From assembly GCA_900546895.1 (NCBI GenBank), contig UREO01000086.1, positions 1 through 10,164 on the forward strand: a DNA stretch of 10,164 nt. The letters are read 5' to 3'. Positions 1 through 6,960 of the stretch are shown in pieces. The notes under the pieces are model-generated. The model ran no database searches and was not told the origin of the DNA. It was given only the letters and a program-made list of their open reading frames with translations. How positions within the stretch are numbered: the stretch's first letter is position 1; the number at the start of each line of letters is the position of its first letter. The stretch is from an uncultured Oscillospiraceae bacterium (GTDB lineage: Bacteria > Bacillota > Clostridia > Oscillospirales > Acutalibacteraceae). Made by a program: the position numbers and the translations under genes.

Positions 1-63
1 GGTATACACCTGTATTTTCTTTCTGTATTGAACCAAAGATAGTATGGCTCACGATATTCATAA

Positions 64-92
64 ATTATACTACATAAACATTTTTTTGTCAC
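64..92 (-). promoter_or_regulatory. Sigma-A promoter pointing left, out of the window
   Basis: Read on the - strand, GTGACA (92-87, five of six matches to TTGACA) is followed by a 17-bp spacer and a perfect TATAAT (69-64). Transcription would start near position 57 and run off the left edge. No convincing Shine-Dalgarno or start codon is visible in the remaining 57 bases, so the gene it serves lies outside the window. It is divergent from the promoter of the ligase operon. Confidence 0.6.
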
Positions 93-115
93 CATACAAT
101 TTAATAAAATTCCGA

Positions 116-144
116 TTGCACCGCTAAAAGCCTTGTGGTATGAT
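116..144 (+). promoter_or_regulatory. Extended -10 promoter of the ddl-murI-argS operon
   Basis: TTGCAC (116-121, weak -35) is followed by a 17-bp spacer and TATGAT (139-144), with the extended -10 dinucleotide TG at 136-137. The predicted start is near 151, giving a leader of about 60 nt before the ligase ATG at 210. The weak -35 combined with a TGn-TATGAT box is typical of extended -10 sigma-A promoters in Firmicutes. The leader shows no obvious hairpin or riboswitch. Confidence 0.55.
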
Positions 145-209
145 ATGTATTTGTAGGATTATGTATATTATATAAATAAGAAAAGAGCAGAGCTTTGGAG
201 GATAAGATT

Positions 210-1283
210 ATGAATAAAAAAAGGATTGCCGTCATTTTCGGCGGCAGCTCATCCGAACACGAAGTATCTTGCGTTTCTGCGGCATCGGTCATTAACAACC
301 TGCCGAAAGAGAAATATGAAATCGTCTGCCTTGGCATTACGAAGGACGGACGCTGGTATCTGTTCAACGGCTCACCGGAAGAAATCGCCGACGGGCGCTG
401 GGAGCGCGACCCGCTCAACCAGCCCGCGTTTATCGCGCCCGACAGAAGCATCCGCGGAATTGTGGTAGACGGAAAAATGGGGTTTGACGTAATCAAGGTG
501 GACTGCGTTTTTCCCGTCCTGCATGGCAAAAACGGAGAAGACGGCACCCTACAGGGACTTCTGCAGCTGAGCGGAATTCCGTTTGTCGGCTGTCGCGCGC
601 TTGCCTCCGCCGTGTGCATGGATAAGGCGGTCACCCACACGCTGCTGACCGCTGCGGACATCCATCAGGCAAAATACCTTTGGTTTTATACGGAAAAATA
701 CAAAACCGGCGCCGAGAAAATCAAGCGGAAGATCGACGCAAGGCTTGGATATCCCATCTTTGTGAAACCGGCAAACGCGGGGTCCTCCGTGGGAGTCAGC
801 AAGGTAAGCAGCGAGGCGGAGCTTGACGAAGCGGTGAAAAAGGCGGCGCTCGAGGATGACAAAATCGTTGTGGAAGAGGCCATTGTGGGTCAGGAGGTCG
901 AGTGCGCGGTACTGGGCAACGCGGAGCCGGAAGCTTCCGTTGTCGGTGAAATTGCGGCTTCCGCTGAATTTTATGACTATGACGACAAGTATAAATCCGG
1001 AACATCCCAGCTCTATATCCCCGCGCATCTAGACGAGGCGGTGATGGAAGAAATCCGCTCCACCGCCCGCAGGGCTTACTATATGCTCAGCTGCACCGGC
1101 CTTTCCCGCGTGGACTTTTTCGTGCGCGACGGCAAAGAGGTCATTCTGAACGAACTGAACACCCTTCCGGGCTTTACTTCCATCAGCATGTACCCGAAGC
1201 TGTGGGAGGCTTCCGGCGTTCCTTACGGCGAGCTGCTCGACAGGTTGGTGTCTCTTTCCTTTGAAATCCGGACACAATACTAA
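210..1283 (+). CDS. ddl: D-alanine--D-alanine ligase (VanG-like branch)
   Basis: ATP-grasp ligase that joins two D-alanines in the cytoplasm to make the dipeptide used for peptidoglycan precursors. The 357-residue length is normal. Visible motifs: N-terminal GGSSSEHEVS (11-20), HGKNGEDGT (105-113), the ATP-binding KPANAGSSVGVSK (186-198), VEEAIVGQEVECAVLG (221-236), the omega-loop YDYDDKY (255-261), and the C-terminal metal/substrate segment NELNTLPGFTSISMYP (314-329). The ATG at 210 is chosen over a TTG at 195 because GGAGG (197-201) sits 8 nt before it and overlaps the TTG. The layout (GITKDGRWY near 42-50, then ALASAVCMDK) recalls VanG-type D-Ala-D-Ser ligases, a branch that also holds ordinary clostridial Ddl enzymes. 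The tyrosine-rich omega loop and the absence of vanH/vanX/vanT neighbours favour D-Ala-D-Ala synthesis, but D-Ser use cannot be excluded by eye. First gene of a five-gene operon; murI follows after 27 bp. Confidence 0.92.
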   Translation: MNKKRIAVIFGGSSSEHEVSCVSAASVINNLPKEKYEIVCLGITKDGRWYLFNGSPEEIADGRWERDPLNQPAFIAPDRSIRGIVVDGKMGFDVIKVDCVFPVLHGKNGEDGTLQGLLQLSGIPFVGCRALASAVCMDKAVTHTLLTAADIHQAKYLWFYTEKYKTGAEKIKRKIDARLGYPIFVKPANAGSSVGVSKVSSEAELDEAVKKAALEDDKIVVEEAIVGQEVECAVLGNAEPEASVVGEIAASAEFYDYDDKYKSGTSQLYIPAHLDEAVMEEIRSTARRAYYMLSCTGLSRVDFFVRDGKEVILNELNTLPGFTSISMYPKLWEASGVPYGELLDRLVSLSFEIRTQY

Positions 1284-1310
1284 TAAATCATTTTGGAGCG
1301 ATGGAATAGA

Positions 1311-2123
1311 ATGGACAACAGACCGATCGGCGTCTTTGACTCCGGGTTGGGCGGGCTGACCGCCGTAAAAGAGCTCTTGCACATCATGCCGCATGAAAAT
1401 ATCATTTATTTCGGCGACACCGGCCGCGTTCCCTACGGATCGCGAAGCCGAGAAACGATTATGAAATATGCCGGACAGGATATGGCGTTTCTGGAATCCA
1501 AAAATGTGAAAATGATTATCGCCGCGTGCGGTACCGTCAGTTCGGTTGCGCCCGGAATCGGCGAAAAGCTGGCCCTTCCCTATACCGGCGTGCTGAAACC
1601 GGCCGCGGCCGCAGCCGGGAAAACCACCAGAAACGGGAAGGTAGGCGTCATTGCCACCACGGCGACCATCCGCAGCGGTTCGTACCGCCGCGAGCTTGCG
1701 GCCATCAATTCTGAAATCGAGGTTTTCGACCGCGACTGTCCGCTGTTCGTCCCGCTGGTGGAAAACGGGTGGATCGGCGAAGACGAGCAGGTTACGCGCC
1801 TGGTTGCGCAGCGCTACCTGACCCCGCTGAGGGAAGCCGGAATCGACACCCTGATTATGGGCTGCACACACTATCCGATTATCAGGCACATCATTTCCGA
1901 AGTAATGGGCAGCGGTGTGACCTTGATCGACAGCGGAAGGGAAACCGCCGCTTACTGTTCCGCCCTGTTGAAGAAGCAGGGACTTCTCTGCGACAGAAGC
2001 GCGGACGGTGACTGCTCGTTTTACGTCAGCGACCGGATGGAAGGCTTTTCCCAGATTGCGGGTATCTTTCTTGGGAAAGATATCAAGCGCGAGGTCAGCC
2101 ATGTGGATATTGATCTCTATTAA
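1311..2123 (+). CDS. murI: Glutamate racemase
   Basis: Cofactor-independent racemase that converts L-glutamate to the D-glutamate needed by MurD for the peptidoglycan stem peptide; cytoplasmic. The 270-residue length is normal. It begins with the family signature GVFDSGLGGLT (7-17, acid/base Asp10 and Ser11), followed by GDTGRVPYGSRS (35-46), the first catalytic cysteine in AACGTVSS (Cys73), and the second in GCTHYP (Cys185). The usual Asn after Cys73 (CNT) is Gly here (CGT); both catalytic cysteines remain, so activity is expected. ATG 1311 is preferred over a TTG at 1293; the only ribosome site is GGAG at 1295-1298, 12 nt upstream, a long spacing. An earlier ATG at 1301 runs straight into TAG. 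It lies downstream of ddl, so both D-amino-acid inputs to the cell wall are co-expressed. Confidence 0.94.
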   Translation: MDNRPIGVFDSGLGGLTAVKELLHIMPHENIIYFGDTGRVPYGSRSRETIMKYAGQDMAFLESKNVKMIIAACGTVSSVAPGIGEKLALPYTGVLKPAAAAAGKTTRNGKVGVIATTATIRSGSYRRELAAINSEIEVFDRDCPLFVPLVENGWIGEDEQVTRLVAQRYLTPLREAGIDTLIMGCTHYPIIRHIISEVMGSGVTLIDSGRETAAYCSALLKKQGLLCDRSADGDCSFYVSDRMEGFSQIAGIFLGKDIKREVSHVDIDLY

Positions 2124-2165
2124 TTTCATTTGAAATGAACCGAATAAATTGCAAGGAGTAAACAA

Positions 2166-2630
2166 ATGCTGGAAAATTACCTGATTTCCATTAAAGGCCG
2201 GCAGAAAATAGACAACGAAACCGGTGAAGTCGAGCTGACCACCCTCGGTTCGTATGTAAAAAAGGGCAACAGCCAATATATCGTGTATAAGGAATACGAT
2301 GCGGACAACAACAACGCGGTGCAAACCTCCGTCCTGAAGGTGGACGGCAGTTCTAAAGTAACCCTGATGCGCGGCGGAGCCGACAGCACCCGCCTGATTC
2401 TGGAAAATGGGAAGCGGCATCTCTGCCAGTACGACACGGGCTTCGGAAATATGATGGTGGGTGTTTTCACCAGCAGGGTAAAATCCAGTTTGGGAGAAAT
2501 GGGCGGTAATCTGGAAATCAACTATACGCTGGATATCAACTCCAACTTATCAAGCCTAAACGAACTTTTCATTACGGTCAAGGAGGCAAATAAAAAAGAT
2601 GTCAAAAATAGTGTTACAGGCGACCAGTGA
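2166..2630 (+). CDS. DUF1934 (YwiB-like) beta-barrel protein
   Basis: A 154-residue protein resembling the DUF1934/YwiB family, small calycin-like beta-barrels of unknown function. There is no signal peptide or membrane helix, so it is probably cytoplasmic. The alternating strand pattern, the central LMRGG (about residues 61-65) and the later segment from QYDTGF to LEINYTL fit the family by memory; no catalytic motif is evident. A good AAGGAG (2153-2158) lies 7 nt before the ATG. The last 32 bp overlap argS in another frame. Known context: in Bacillus subtilis ywiB also sits just upstream of argS, and this conserved linkage is the best support for the call. The overlap suggests translational coupling to argS. 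The function is unknown, and I infer none beyond the conserved link with argS. Confidence 0.8.
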   Translation: MLENYLISIKGRQKIDNETGEVELTTLGSYVKKGNSQYIVYKEYDADNNNAVQTSVLKVDGSSKVTLMRGGADSTRLILENGKRHLCQYDTGFGNMMVGVFTSRVKSSLGEMGGNLEINYTLDINSNLSSLNELFITVKEANKKDVKNSVTGDQ

Positions 2631-4293
2631 ACTGAAAAACGCAATTCTACGCGCGGTGGAAAAGGCACAGACCGCCGGCAGTCTGCCCCAGGGGGAAATG
2701 CCCCCTTTTTCTATTGAGGTACCCGCCGACCGCAGTCACGGAGACTGGGCAACCAACGCGGCCATGGTGTCCGCCAAGGCGTTTCGTCTCTCCCCGAGGA
2801 AAATCGCGCAGCTAATCACGGAGCATATCGCGCTGGACGGCACATTTTTTGACCGTTTTGAAATCGCGGGTCCCGGATTTATCAACTTCTTTCTGAATCA
2901 GCGCTTTTATTCGGAGGTACTGAAGGATATTACGCAGAGCGGCGCTTCTTACGGCCGCAGCGATTTCGGCAAAAAGGAAAAAATTATGGTCGAGTTCGTT
3001 TCCGCGAATCCGACCGGACCCATGCACATGGGCAACGCGCGCGGCGGCGCGCTGGGCGACTGCCTTGCGGTGGTTCTCGACGCAGCCGGCTACGACGTAT
3101 GGCGTGAATTCTACGTAAACGACGCGGGAAACCAAATTGAAAAATTCGGCGCCTCCCTTGCCGTGCGCTACCTGCAGCTTTTTCAGGGCGAAGACGCCGT
3201 CGAGTTTCCGGAGGACGGATACCACGGAGACGACATCCGCGAAAGGGCCGCCGAGTTTGCAAAAGAGCACGGCGACAGCTATGTTGGCGCCGACCCCGAG
3301 GAGTTAAAAAAGGCTCTTGTGGATTTTGCGCTTCCGAAAAACATTGCCAAGATGCAGTCCGACCTGAAGAAATACGGGATCGTTTACGACGAGTGGTTCC
3401 TGGAAAGCCGCCTGCACAACGACGGCGAGCTGGAGGAAACGATTCAGATTCTGAGGGAAAAGGGCATGACCTACGATAGGGACGGTGCCCTTTGGTACCG
3501 CGCGACCGATTTCGGCGCGGAAAAAGACGAAGTCCTTGTCCGCCAGAACGGAAATCCAACCTATTTTGCAGCGGATATCGCGTACCATAGAAACAAATTC
3601 GCAAAACGCGGCTTTGACCGCTGCATCGACGTCTGGGGCGCCGACCACCACGGCCACGTGGCGAGAATGAAGGGGGCCATGGACGCGATCGGGCTGGACG
3701 GCAGCAAGCTGAACGTCGTGCTGATCCAGCTGGTAAGGCTCGTGAAGGGCGGAGAAGTCGTGCGTATGAGCAAGCGTACAGGCAAAGCGATCCAGCTGGC
3801 CGACCTACTCGACGAGGTGCCGGTGGACGCCGCAAGGTTCTATTTCAACATGAGGGAAGCCAACTCCCAGATGGACTTCGACCTTGATCTGGCCGTTCAG
3901 CAGGACGCGCAGAACCCGGTTTATTACGTACAGTATGCCCGGGCGAGAATCTGCAGTATTTTTAAGGCGCTCGCCGCCGAGGGAATCCTCCCGCGCGGCT
4001 GTACCGACGAGGAGCTCGCGCTTTTGACCGAACCCGAGGAAATTGAGCTGATCCGGCATCTTTCTTCCTTCACCGGGGAAATTGTGGCGGCGGCGCAGGA
4101 CTACGACCCCGCCAGAATTACCCGCTACGTTATTACGCTGGCTACACTCTTCCATAAATTCTATAACGCATGCCGTGTAAAGGGCGAAAACGAAGGTCTG
4201 ACCGCCGCCAGAATGTACCTGTGCGGCGCGGTTTCCACTGTGATCTGCAACGTGCTTTCCATGTTTAAGATTTCCGCGCCGGAAAGCATGTAA
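2599..4293 (+). CDS. argS: Arginyl-tRNA synthetase
   Basis: Class I aminoacyl-tRNA synthetase that charges tRNA-Arg with arginine using ATP. The 564-residue length is typical. An N-terminal tRNA-recognition domain (about 1-110) precedes the Rossmann catalytic domain, which starts with VEFVSANPTGPMHMGNARG (131-149). The HIGH motif is HMGN here (143-146), with Asn at the last position, a form I recall as common in Clostridia. The second signature is RMSKRTG (389-395), equivalent to KMSKS. The C-terminal DALR anticodon-binding domain includes YVQYARARI (about 441-449) and ends in PESM, close to the family's usual PERM ending. AGGAGG (2581-2586) lies inside the DUF1934 gene, 12 nt before the ATG. 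No nearer start codon exists in frame. The 34-bp gap to the methyltransferase-family gene suggests co-transcription. Confidence 0.96.
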   Translation: MSKIVLQATSELKNAILRAVEKAQTAGSLPQGEMPPFSIEVPADRSHGDWATNAAMVSAKAFRLSPRKIAQLITEHIALDGTFFDRFEIAGPGFINFFLNQRFYSEVLKDITQSGASYGRSDFGKKEKIMVEFVSANPTGPMHMGNARGGALGDCLAVVLDAAGYDVWREFYVNDAGNQIEKFGASLAVRYLQLFQGEDAVEFPEDGYHGDDIRERAAEFAKEHGDSYVGADPEELKKALVDFALPKNIAKMQSDLKKYGIVYDEWFLESRLHNDGELEETIQILREKGMTYDRDGALWYRATDFGAEKDEVLVRQNGNPTYFAADIAYHRNKFAKRGFDRCIDVWGADHHGHVARMKGAMDAIGLDGSKLNVVLIQLVRLVKGGEVVRMSKRTGKAIQLADLLDEVPVDAARFYFNMREANSQMDFDLDLAVQQDAQNPVYYVQYARARICSIFKALAAEGILPRGCTDEELALLTEPEEIELIRHLSSFTGEIVAAAQDYDPARITRYVITLATLFHKFYNACRVKGENEGLTAARMYLCGAVSTVICNVLSMFKISAPESM

Positions 4294-4327
4294 GCAGGCT
4301 GAACATGTTAGGAGCAATGAAGAACAA

Positions 4328-5554
4328 ATGAGTTTCCCATTTCATCTTCCCCTACTGCTGGATGGCGCTACGGCCACAAATCTGGCCGCCGGAATGCCGG
4401 GCGGCGTTTGTGTGGAAAAATGGATTCTGGAAAATCCCGAAAAGCTCACAAAGCTGCAAAGCGACTTTATCGAAGCGGGCGCGCAGGCGGTCTATGCACC
4501 GACCTTTGGCGCAAACCGGGCCAACCTAGGCAGCTACGGTCTGGAAGCGGAGGTCGCGGACATCAATCAGAGGCTGGTGGCGCTTTCTCAAAGCGTGGCG
4601 AAGCCCGCCGGGGTACTGGTGGGTGGGAACGTTTGCCCCACCGGCCTGTTCGTACCGCCGTTCGGAGAATCGGATTTTGATGACATCTATGACATTTACC
4701 GCGAACAGATCCGCGCGCTGGACGACGCGGGAGTCGACTTTATCGCAATCGAAACGCAGACCTCGCTCGCCGACATGCGCGCGGCGGTGCTTGCCGCAAG
4801 AACGACCAATCTGCCGGTTTTCGTGACCATCACCGTGGATGAAAGCGGACACACCCTCACGGGAGGAAGCCTTCTGCCAGCGGTGATCACCCTGCAGGCC
4901 ATGGGGGCGGATGCGATCGGCCTGAACTGCTCCTTTGGACCGGAACACATGCTGGAGCATGTAAAACAGGTCGCCCCGCATATCAGTGTTCCGATCATTG
5001 CCAAACCGAGCGCCGGAGTACCCATGTGGAATTCTCCGGAGCACAGCGGAATCCTTTCCCCCGATGAATTCGCCGCCCGGATGTGCGGACTGATGGAAGC
5101 GGGAGCGAGGATCGTCGGTGGCTGCTGCGGCTCCACCGCGGAACATCTGAAAGCATTGGCGCAGGTGGCAAAGGAATTCGGCCCGCCGGTAATTCCGGAA
5201 GAACCGGACTGCTATGCCGCCGCAAATGAACGGGAAGCGTTTTTCCTGGGGGACGACATCGTATTCAGCGAACCGATTGCCTGTACCAGCTCGCTTGGCG
5301 AAAACCTGATCGATCTGGACGACGAACAGGTTACCGCGGCGTTGGTGAAGGTCAACAGTCTGGACGACGCGATGCTGCTGAGCGAAAACAGCACAATGAC
5401 GCGCCTGCCCATTGCCGTATGCTGTGACAGTCTGCCGGTGCTCGACGCGGCGCTCCGGTACTTTCAGGGCCGGCTCATCGTCGATTCCGCCTGCCCGATC
5501 GAAACCGACCTGATTGAGCCGCTCGCGGCAAAATACGGCGCGATTGTTTATTAA
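4328..5554 (+). CDS. Homocysteine S-methyltransferase-family protein with partial pterin-binding domain
   Basis: Residues 1 to about 290 form a zinc-dependent homocysteine-binding barrel like the first module of cobalamin-dependent methionine synthase (MetH) and like MmuM. The start is LLDGATATNL (10-19) and the zinc ligands are Cys201 (LNCSFGP) and Cys266-Cys267 (GGCCGS), at almost the positions I recall for Thermotoga MetH. Residues about 305-408 resemble the beginning of the MetH folate (pterin-binding) barrel: AVCCDSLPVLDAALRYFQG (363-381) and the final EPLAAKYGAIV. The gene then stops, leaving a half-barrel and no B12 domain. The methyl donor is therefore uncertain. Start: AGGAG (4310-4314) is 13 nt from ATG 4328. 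A nearer ATG (4317) opens a four-codon frame, MKNK, whose TGA overlaps the real start. Last gene of the operon; a terminator begins 7 bp after the stop. Confidence 0.82.
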   Translation: MSFPFHLPLLLDGATATNLAAGMPGGVCVEKWILENPEKLTKLQSDFIEAGAQAVYAPTFGANRANLGSYGLEAEVADINQRLVALSQSVAKPAGVLVGGNVCPTGLFVPPFGESDFDDIYDIYREQIRALDDAGVDFIAIETQTSLADMRAAVLAARTTNLPVFVTITVDESGHTLTGGSLLPAVITLQAMGADAIGLNCSFGPEHMLEHVKQVAPHISVPIIAKPSAGVPMWNSPEHSGILSPDEFAARMCGLMEAGARIVGGCCGSTAEHLKALAQVAKEFGPPVIPEEPDCYAAANEREAFFLGDDIVFSEPIACTSSLGENLIDLDDEQVTAALVKVNSLDDAMLLSENSTMTRLPIAVCCDSLPVLDAALRYFQGRLIVDSACPIETDLIEPLAAKYGAIVY

Positions 5555-5561
5555 ATCCATT

Positions 5562-5594
5562 AAAAAACCGGAGGCATAACGCTTCCGGTTTTTT
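5562..5594. terminator. Bidirectional rho-independent terminator
   Basis: A 14-bp stem (5562-5575 with 5581-5594, one G-T wobble) closes a 5-nt loop, ATAAC. The stem has six A at the left edge and six T at the right edge, so it reads as GC-rich hairpin plus U-tract on both strands. It ends the + strand operon (stop at 5554) and the - strand rsmA operon (stop at 5600). Confidence 0.93.
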
Positions 5595-5599
5595 GAATT

Positions 5600-5833
5600 C
5601 TATTTTTCATGCGCCTCCGTGTCGCGGGATTCCTCCGGCGGCTTTTCGTCTTCCTCGTCGGGCTCGTTCCAGCTGCAGAAAGCAAGATACATTCCGGCCA
5701 GCGCGACAAAACAGGCCACGGAAGCGGTGGCGAGCGCCCATCCGGTAATTTCAAACGGACCAAGCACCATAGAAATCAGCGTCAGTACGATGCCGGCTTC
5801 AAAAAACAGAACTGCAAGTTTTCCGTCGCTCAT
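5600..5833 (-). CDS. Small two-helix membrane protein, unknown function
   Basis: A 77-residue protein I do not recognise. Two hydrophobic segments (about 7-25, AVLFFEAGIVLTLISMVLG, and 32-53) are likely transmembrane helices joined by a short loop PFEIT. The tail from about 57 is strongly acidic and hydrophilic (NEPDEEDEKPPEES), so it probably faces the cytoplasm or cell surface as a charged extension. Start: the ATG at 5833 follows AAGGAGA at ideal distance; a longer in-frame extension to 5884 has no such site and would abut the rsmA stop. It lies 50 bp after rsmA with no promoter seen between, so it is probably the second gene of that operon, ended by the terminator at 5562-5594. The ribosome site, composition and operon position support a real gene. 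No function can be assigned. Confidence 0.75.
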   Translation of the reverse strand: MSDGKLAVLFFEAGIVLTLISMVLGPFEITGWALATASVACFVALAGMYLAFCSWNEPDEEDEKPPEESRDTEAHEK

Positions 5834-5883
5834 AAAAACTCTCCTTGTGATGATCATCCCGCGATTTTTACAAACCGCTCCCA

Positions 5884-6735
5884 TTACAGAAATACTTCGT
5901 TGGACAGCGCCGCGAGCTGCTCCATAGAAAGCTGTTCCGCGCGCGCGTTCGGGGCGATTCCCGCCCTTTCCAGCGCCGCCGCTACCACTGCTCTATCCAG
6001 CGAGAGCCCGGCGGAGACGGCGTTTAGCACCGTTTTGCGCCGCTGGCCGAAAGCCGCCTTGACAAGGGCAAAAAAGTCCTTTTCCCGGTTGACTTTCACC
6101 GGTGGCTCTTTGCGGATTTTCAGGTAAATGACCGCCGAATCGACGTTTGGCGGCGGGAAGAAATTATCCCGGTTCACTTCAAAAAGAACCTCCGGTTCGG
6201 CAAAGTAACGCACCGCCGCGCTCACCGCACCGCAGGCGCGGGTACCCGGCAGGGCGCAGAGACGTTCCGCCGCCTCCTTCTGCACCATGACCGTCACGGA
6301 GCGGATCGGCAGCCGTTCTTCCAGAAACCGCATAATGACCGGCGAAGTGATATAATAAGGCAAATTGGCGCAAACGGCCACCTCTCCGCCCGGAAATTCG
6401 GTTTCGATCAGCTTCCTGAGATCGGCCTTTAAAATATCTTCATTCACGATTTTGATATTGCCGTACCCGGAAAGCGTATCGTCCAGAACCGGCAGCAATC
6501 TTTTGTCCAGCTCTACGGAAACCACCTTGTCCGCCCGCTTGGCGAGCTCCGCGGTCAGCACCCCCACGCCCGGCCCGATTTCCAGCACGCCGACTCCCTT
6601 TTGCGCGCCGCACTCCTCCGCCATGCGCGGGCAGATGTCCGGGTTGATCAGAAAATTCTGCCCCAGCGATTTGGAAAAGTGGAAGCCGTGACGCGCCAGT
6701 ATATTTTTAATGACTCTGATATCCGATAAATCCAT
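5884..6735 (-). CDS. rsmA: 16S rRNA (adenine-1518/1519 N6)-dimethyltransferase
   Basis: RsmA/KsgA methylates two adjacent adenines in the 3'-terminal helix of 16S rRNA during small-subunit maturation, using S-adenosylmethionine; loss gives kasugamycin resistance. The 283-residue length is normal. Visible motifs: SKSLGQNFL (21-29), the SAM-binding LEIGPGVGVLT (51-61), the acidic residue in SVELD (Glu75), NED (98-100), the catalytic motif IV NLPYYITSP (124-132), and FFPPPNVDSAV (192-202), all in family order. The C-terminal helical domain is complete. The ATG at 6735 is preceded by GGGGA (6746-6742), a modest ribosome site at 6 nt. A promoter at 6778-6806 lies directly upstream, giving a leader of about 35 nt. 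The small membrane-protein gene follows. Confidence 0.96.
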   Translation of the reverse strand: MDLSDIRVIKNILARHGFHFSKSLGQNFLINPDICPRMAEECGAQKGVGVLEIGPGVGVLTAELAKRADKVVSVELDKRLLPVLDDTLSGYGNIKIVNEDILKADLRKLIETEFPGGEVAVCANLPYYITSPVIMRFLEERLPIRSVTVMVQKEAAERLCALPGTRACGAVSAAVRYFAEPEVLFEVNRDNFFPPPNVDSAVIYLKIRKEPPVKVNREKDFFALVKAAFGQRRKTVLNAVSAGLSLDRAVVAAALERAGIAPNARAEQLSMEQLAALSNEVFL

Positions 6736-6777
6736 TTTCTGTCCCCATATCTTTTTTGCTTACTCTTTTATTTCCTG

Positions 6778-6806
6778 ATTATATCATACAAATTGCCACA
6801 TTTCCA
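6778..6806 (-). promoter_or_regulatory. Promoter of rsmA with extended -10
   Basis: On the - strand, TGGAAA (6806-6801, four of six) is followed by a 17-bp spacer and a perfect TATAAT (6783-6778), with TGA immediately before it making an extended -10. The start is predicted near 6771, 36 nt before the rsmA ATG. Its -35 box touches that of the divergent deaminase promoter. Confidence 0.72.
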
Positions 6807-6835
6807 TTGATTATCTGTCGAAAATACAATATGAT
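6807..6835 (+). promoter_or_regulatory. Promoter of the deaminase gene
   Basis: TTGATT (6807-6812, four of six) is followed by a 17-bp spacer and TATGAT (6830-6835, five of six). The start is predicted near 6842, giving a leader of about 126 nt before the start codon at 6968. The -35 begins one base after the -35 of the divergent rsmA promoter, so polymerase binding at one may exclude the other. Confidence 0.66.
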
Positions 6836-6844
6836 GAGATTACT

Positions 6845-6960
6845 ACAGCATCTCCAGTTGATTCCGCAACAAAGTTGCGTTCCTCTTCCGCCTTCGTCGG
6901 GAGAGGAACGTGTTTGGCTCGCAAACGGAAATGGAATTGCTGTCATAAAGGATTGGGAGG
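6845..6960 (+). promoter_or_regulatory. Candidate structured 5' leader RNA of the deaminase gene
   Basis: Pairings found by eye form a closed multi-branch fold. The outer stem is 6845-6850 with 6938-6943 (6 bp). After a 10-nt bulge (6851-6860) comes a second stem, 6861-6865 with 6933-6937 (5 bp). Inside are three hairpins in a row: 6866-6870/6874-6878 (5 bp, AAA loop), 6879-6890/6898-6909 (12 bp, one G-U, 7-nt loop), and 6912-6916/6922-6926 (5 bp, 5-nt loop). The fold begins about 3 nt after the predicted transcript start. CTCC in the bulge (6852-6855) can pair with GGAG (6956-6959) of the Shine-Dalgarno site, suggesting control of translation. No T-tract follows, so it is not a simple terminator. 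I do not recognise a known riboswitch class; an inert hairpin or a small dispersed repeat remains possible. Confidence 0.5.

Noticed and set aside
1..61. An open - strand frame from ATG at 61-59 (starting MNIVSHTIFG) that runs off the left edge for 20 codons.
   Set aside because: The ATG is only 2 nt past the -10 box at 69-64, so it would lie upstream of the expected transcript start, and no Shine-Dalgarno site precedes it or the in-frame GTG at 52. Twenty open codons are not significant.
2125..2139. A perfect 7-1-7 inverted repeat (TTCATTTGAAATGAA) between murI and the DUF1934 gene.
   Set aside because: It is AT-only in its arms apart from one pair per arm, has no T-tract, and no promoter with a usable -10 follows. 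It is too short to support an operator or terminator call.
1029..2420. A long - strand frame (463 codons) opposite ddl, murI and the DUF1934 gene, and similar long antisense frames opposite argS, the methyltransferase gene and leuB.
   Set aside because: These are antisense shadows of GC-rich coding sequence: no ribosome sites, low-complexity Arg/His/Gly-rich translations, and clear protein families on the other strand.
4317..4331. A four-codon frame (MKNK) whose TGA overlaps the methyltransferase start codon.
   Set aside because: Its ATG is only 2 nt from GGAG, too close for efficient initiation; it is probably chance, although it could affect coupling.
6878..6910. The 12-13-bp hairpin read alone as a rho-independent terminator.
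   Set aside because: The following bases (TGTTTGGCTC) lack a T-tract, and the - strand side (CAACTTTGTTGC) is also poor. It fits better as an arm of the leader fold.
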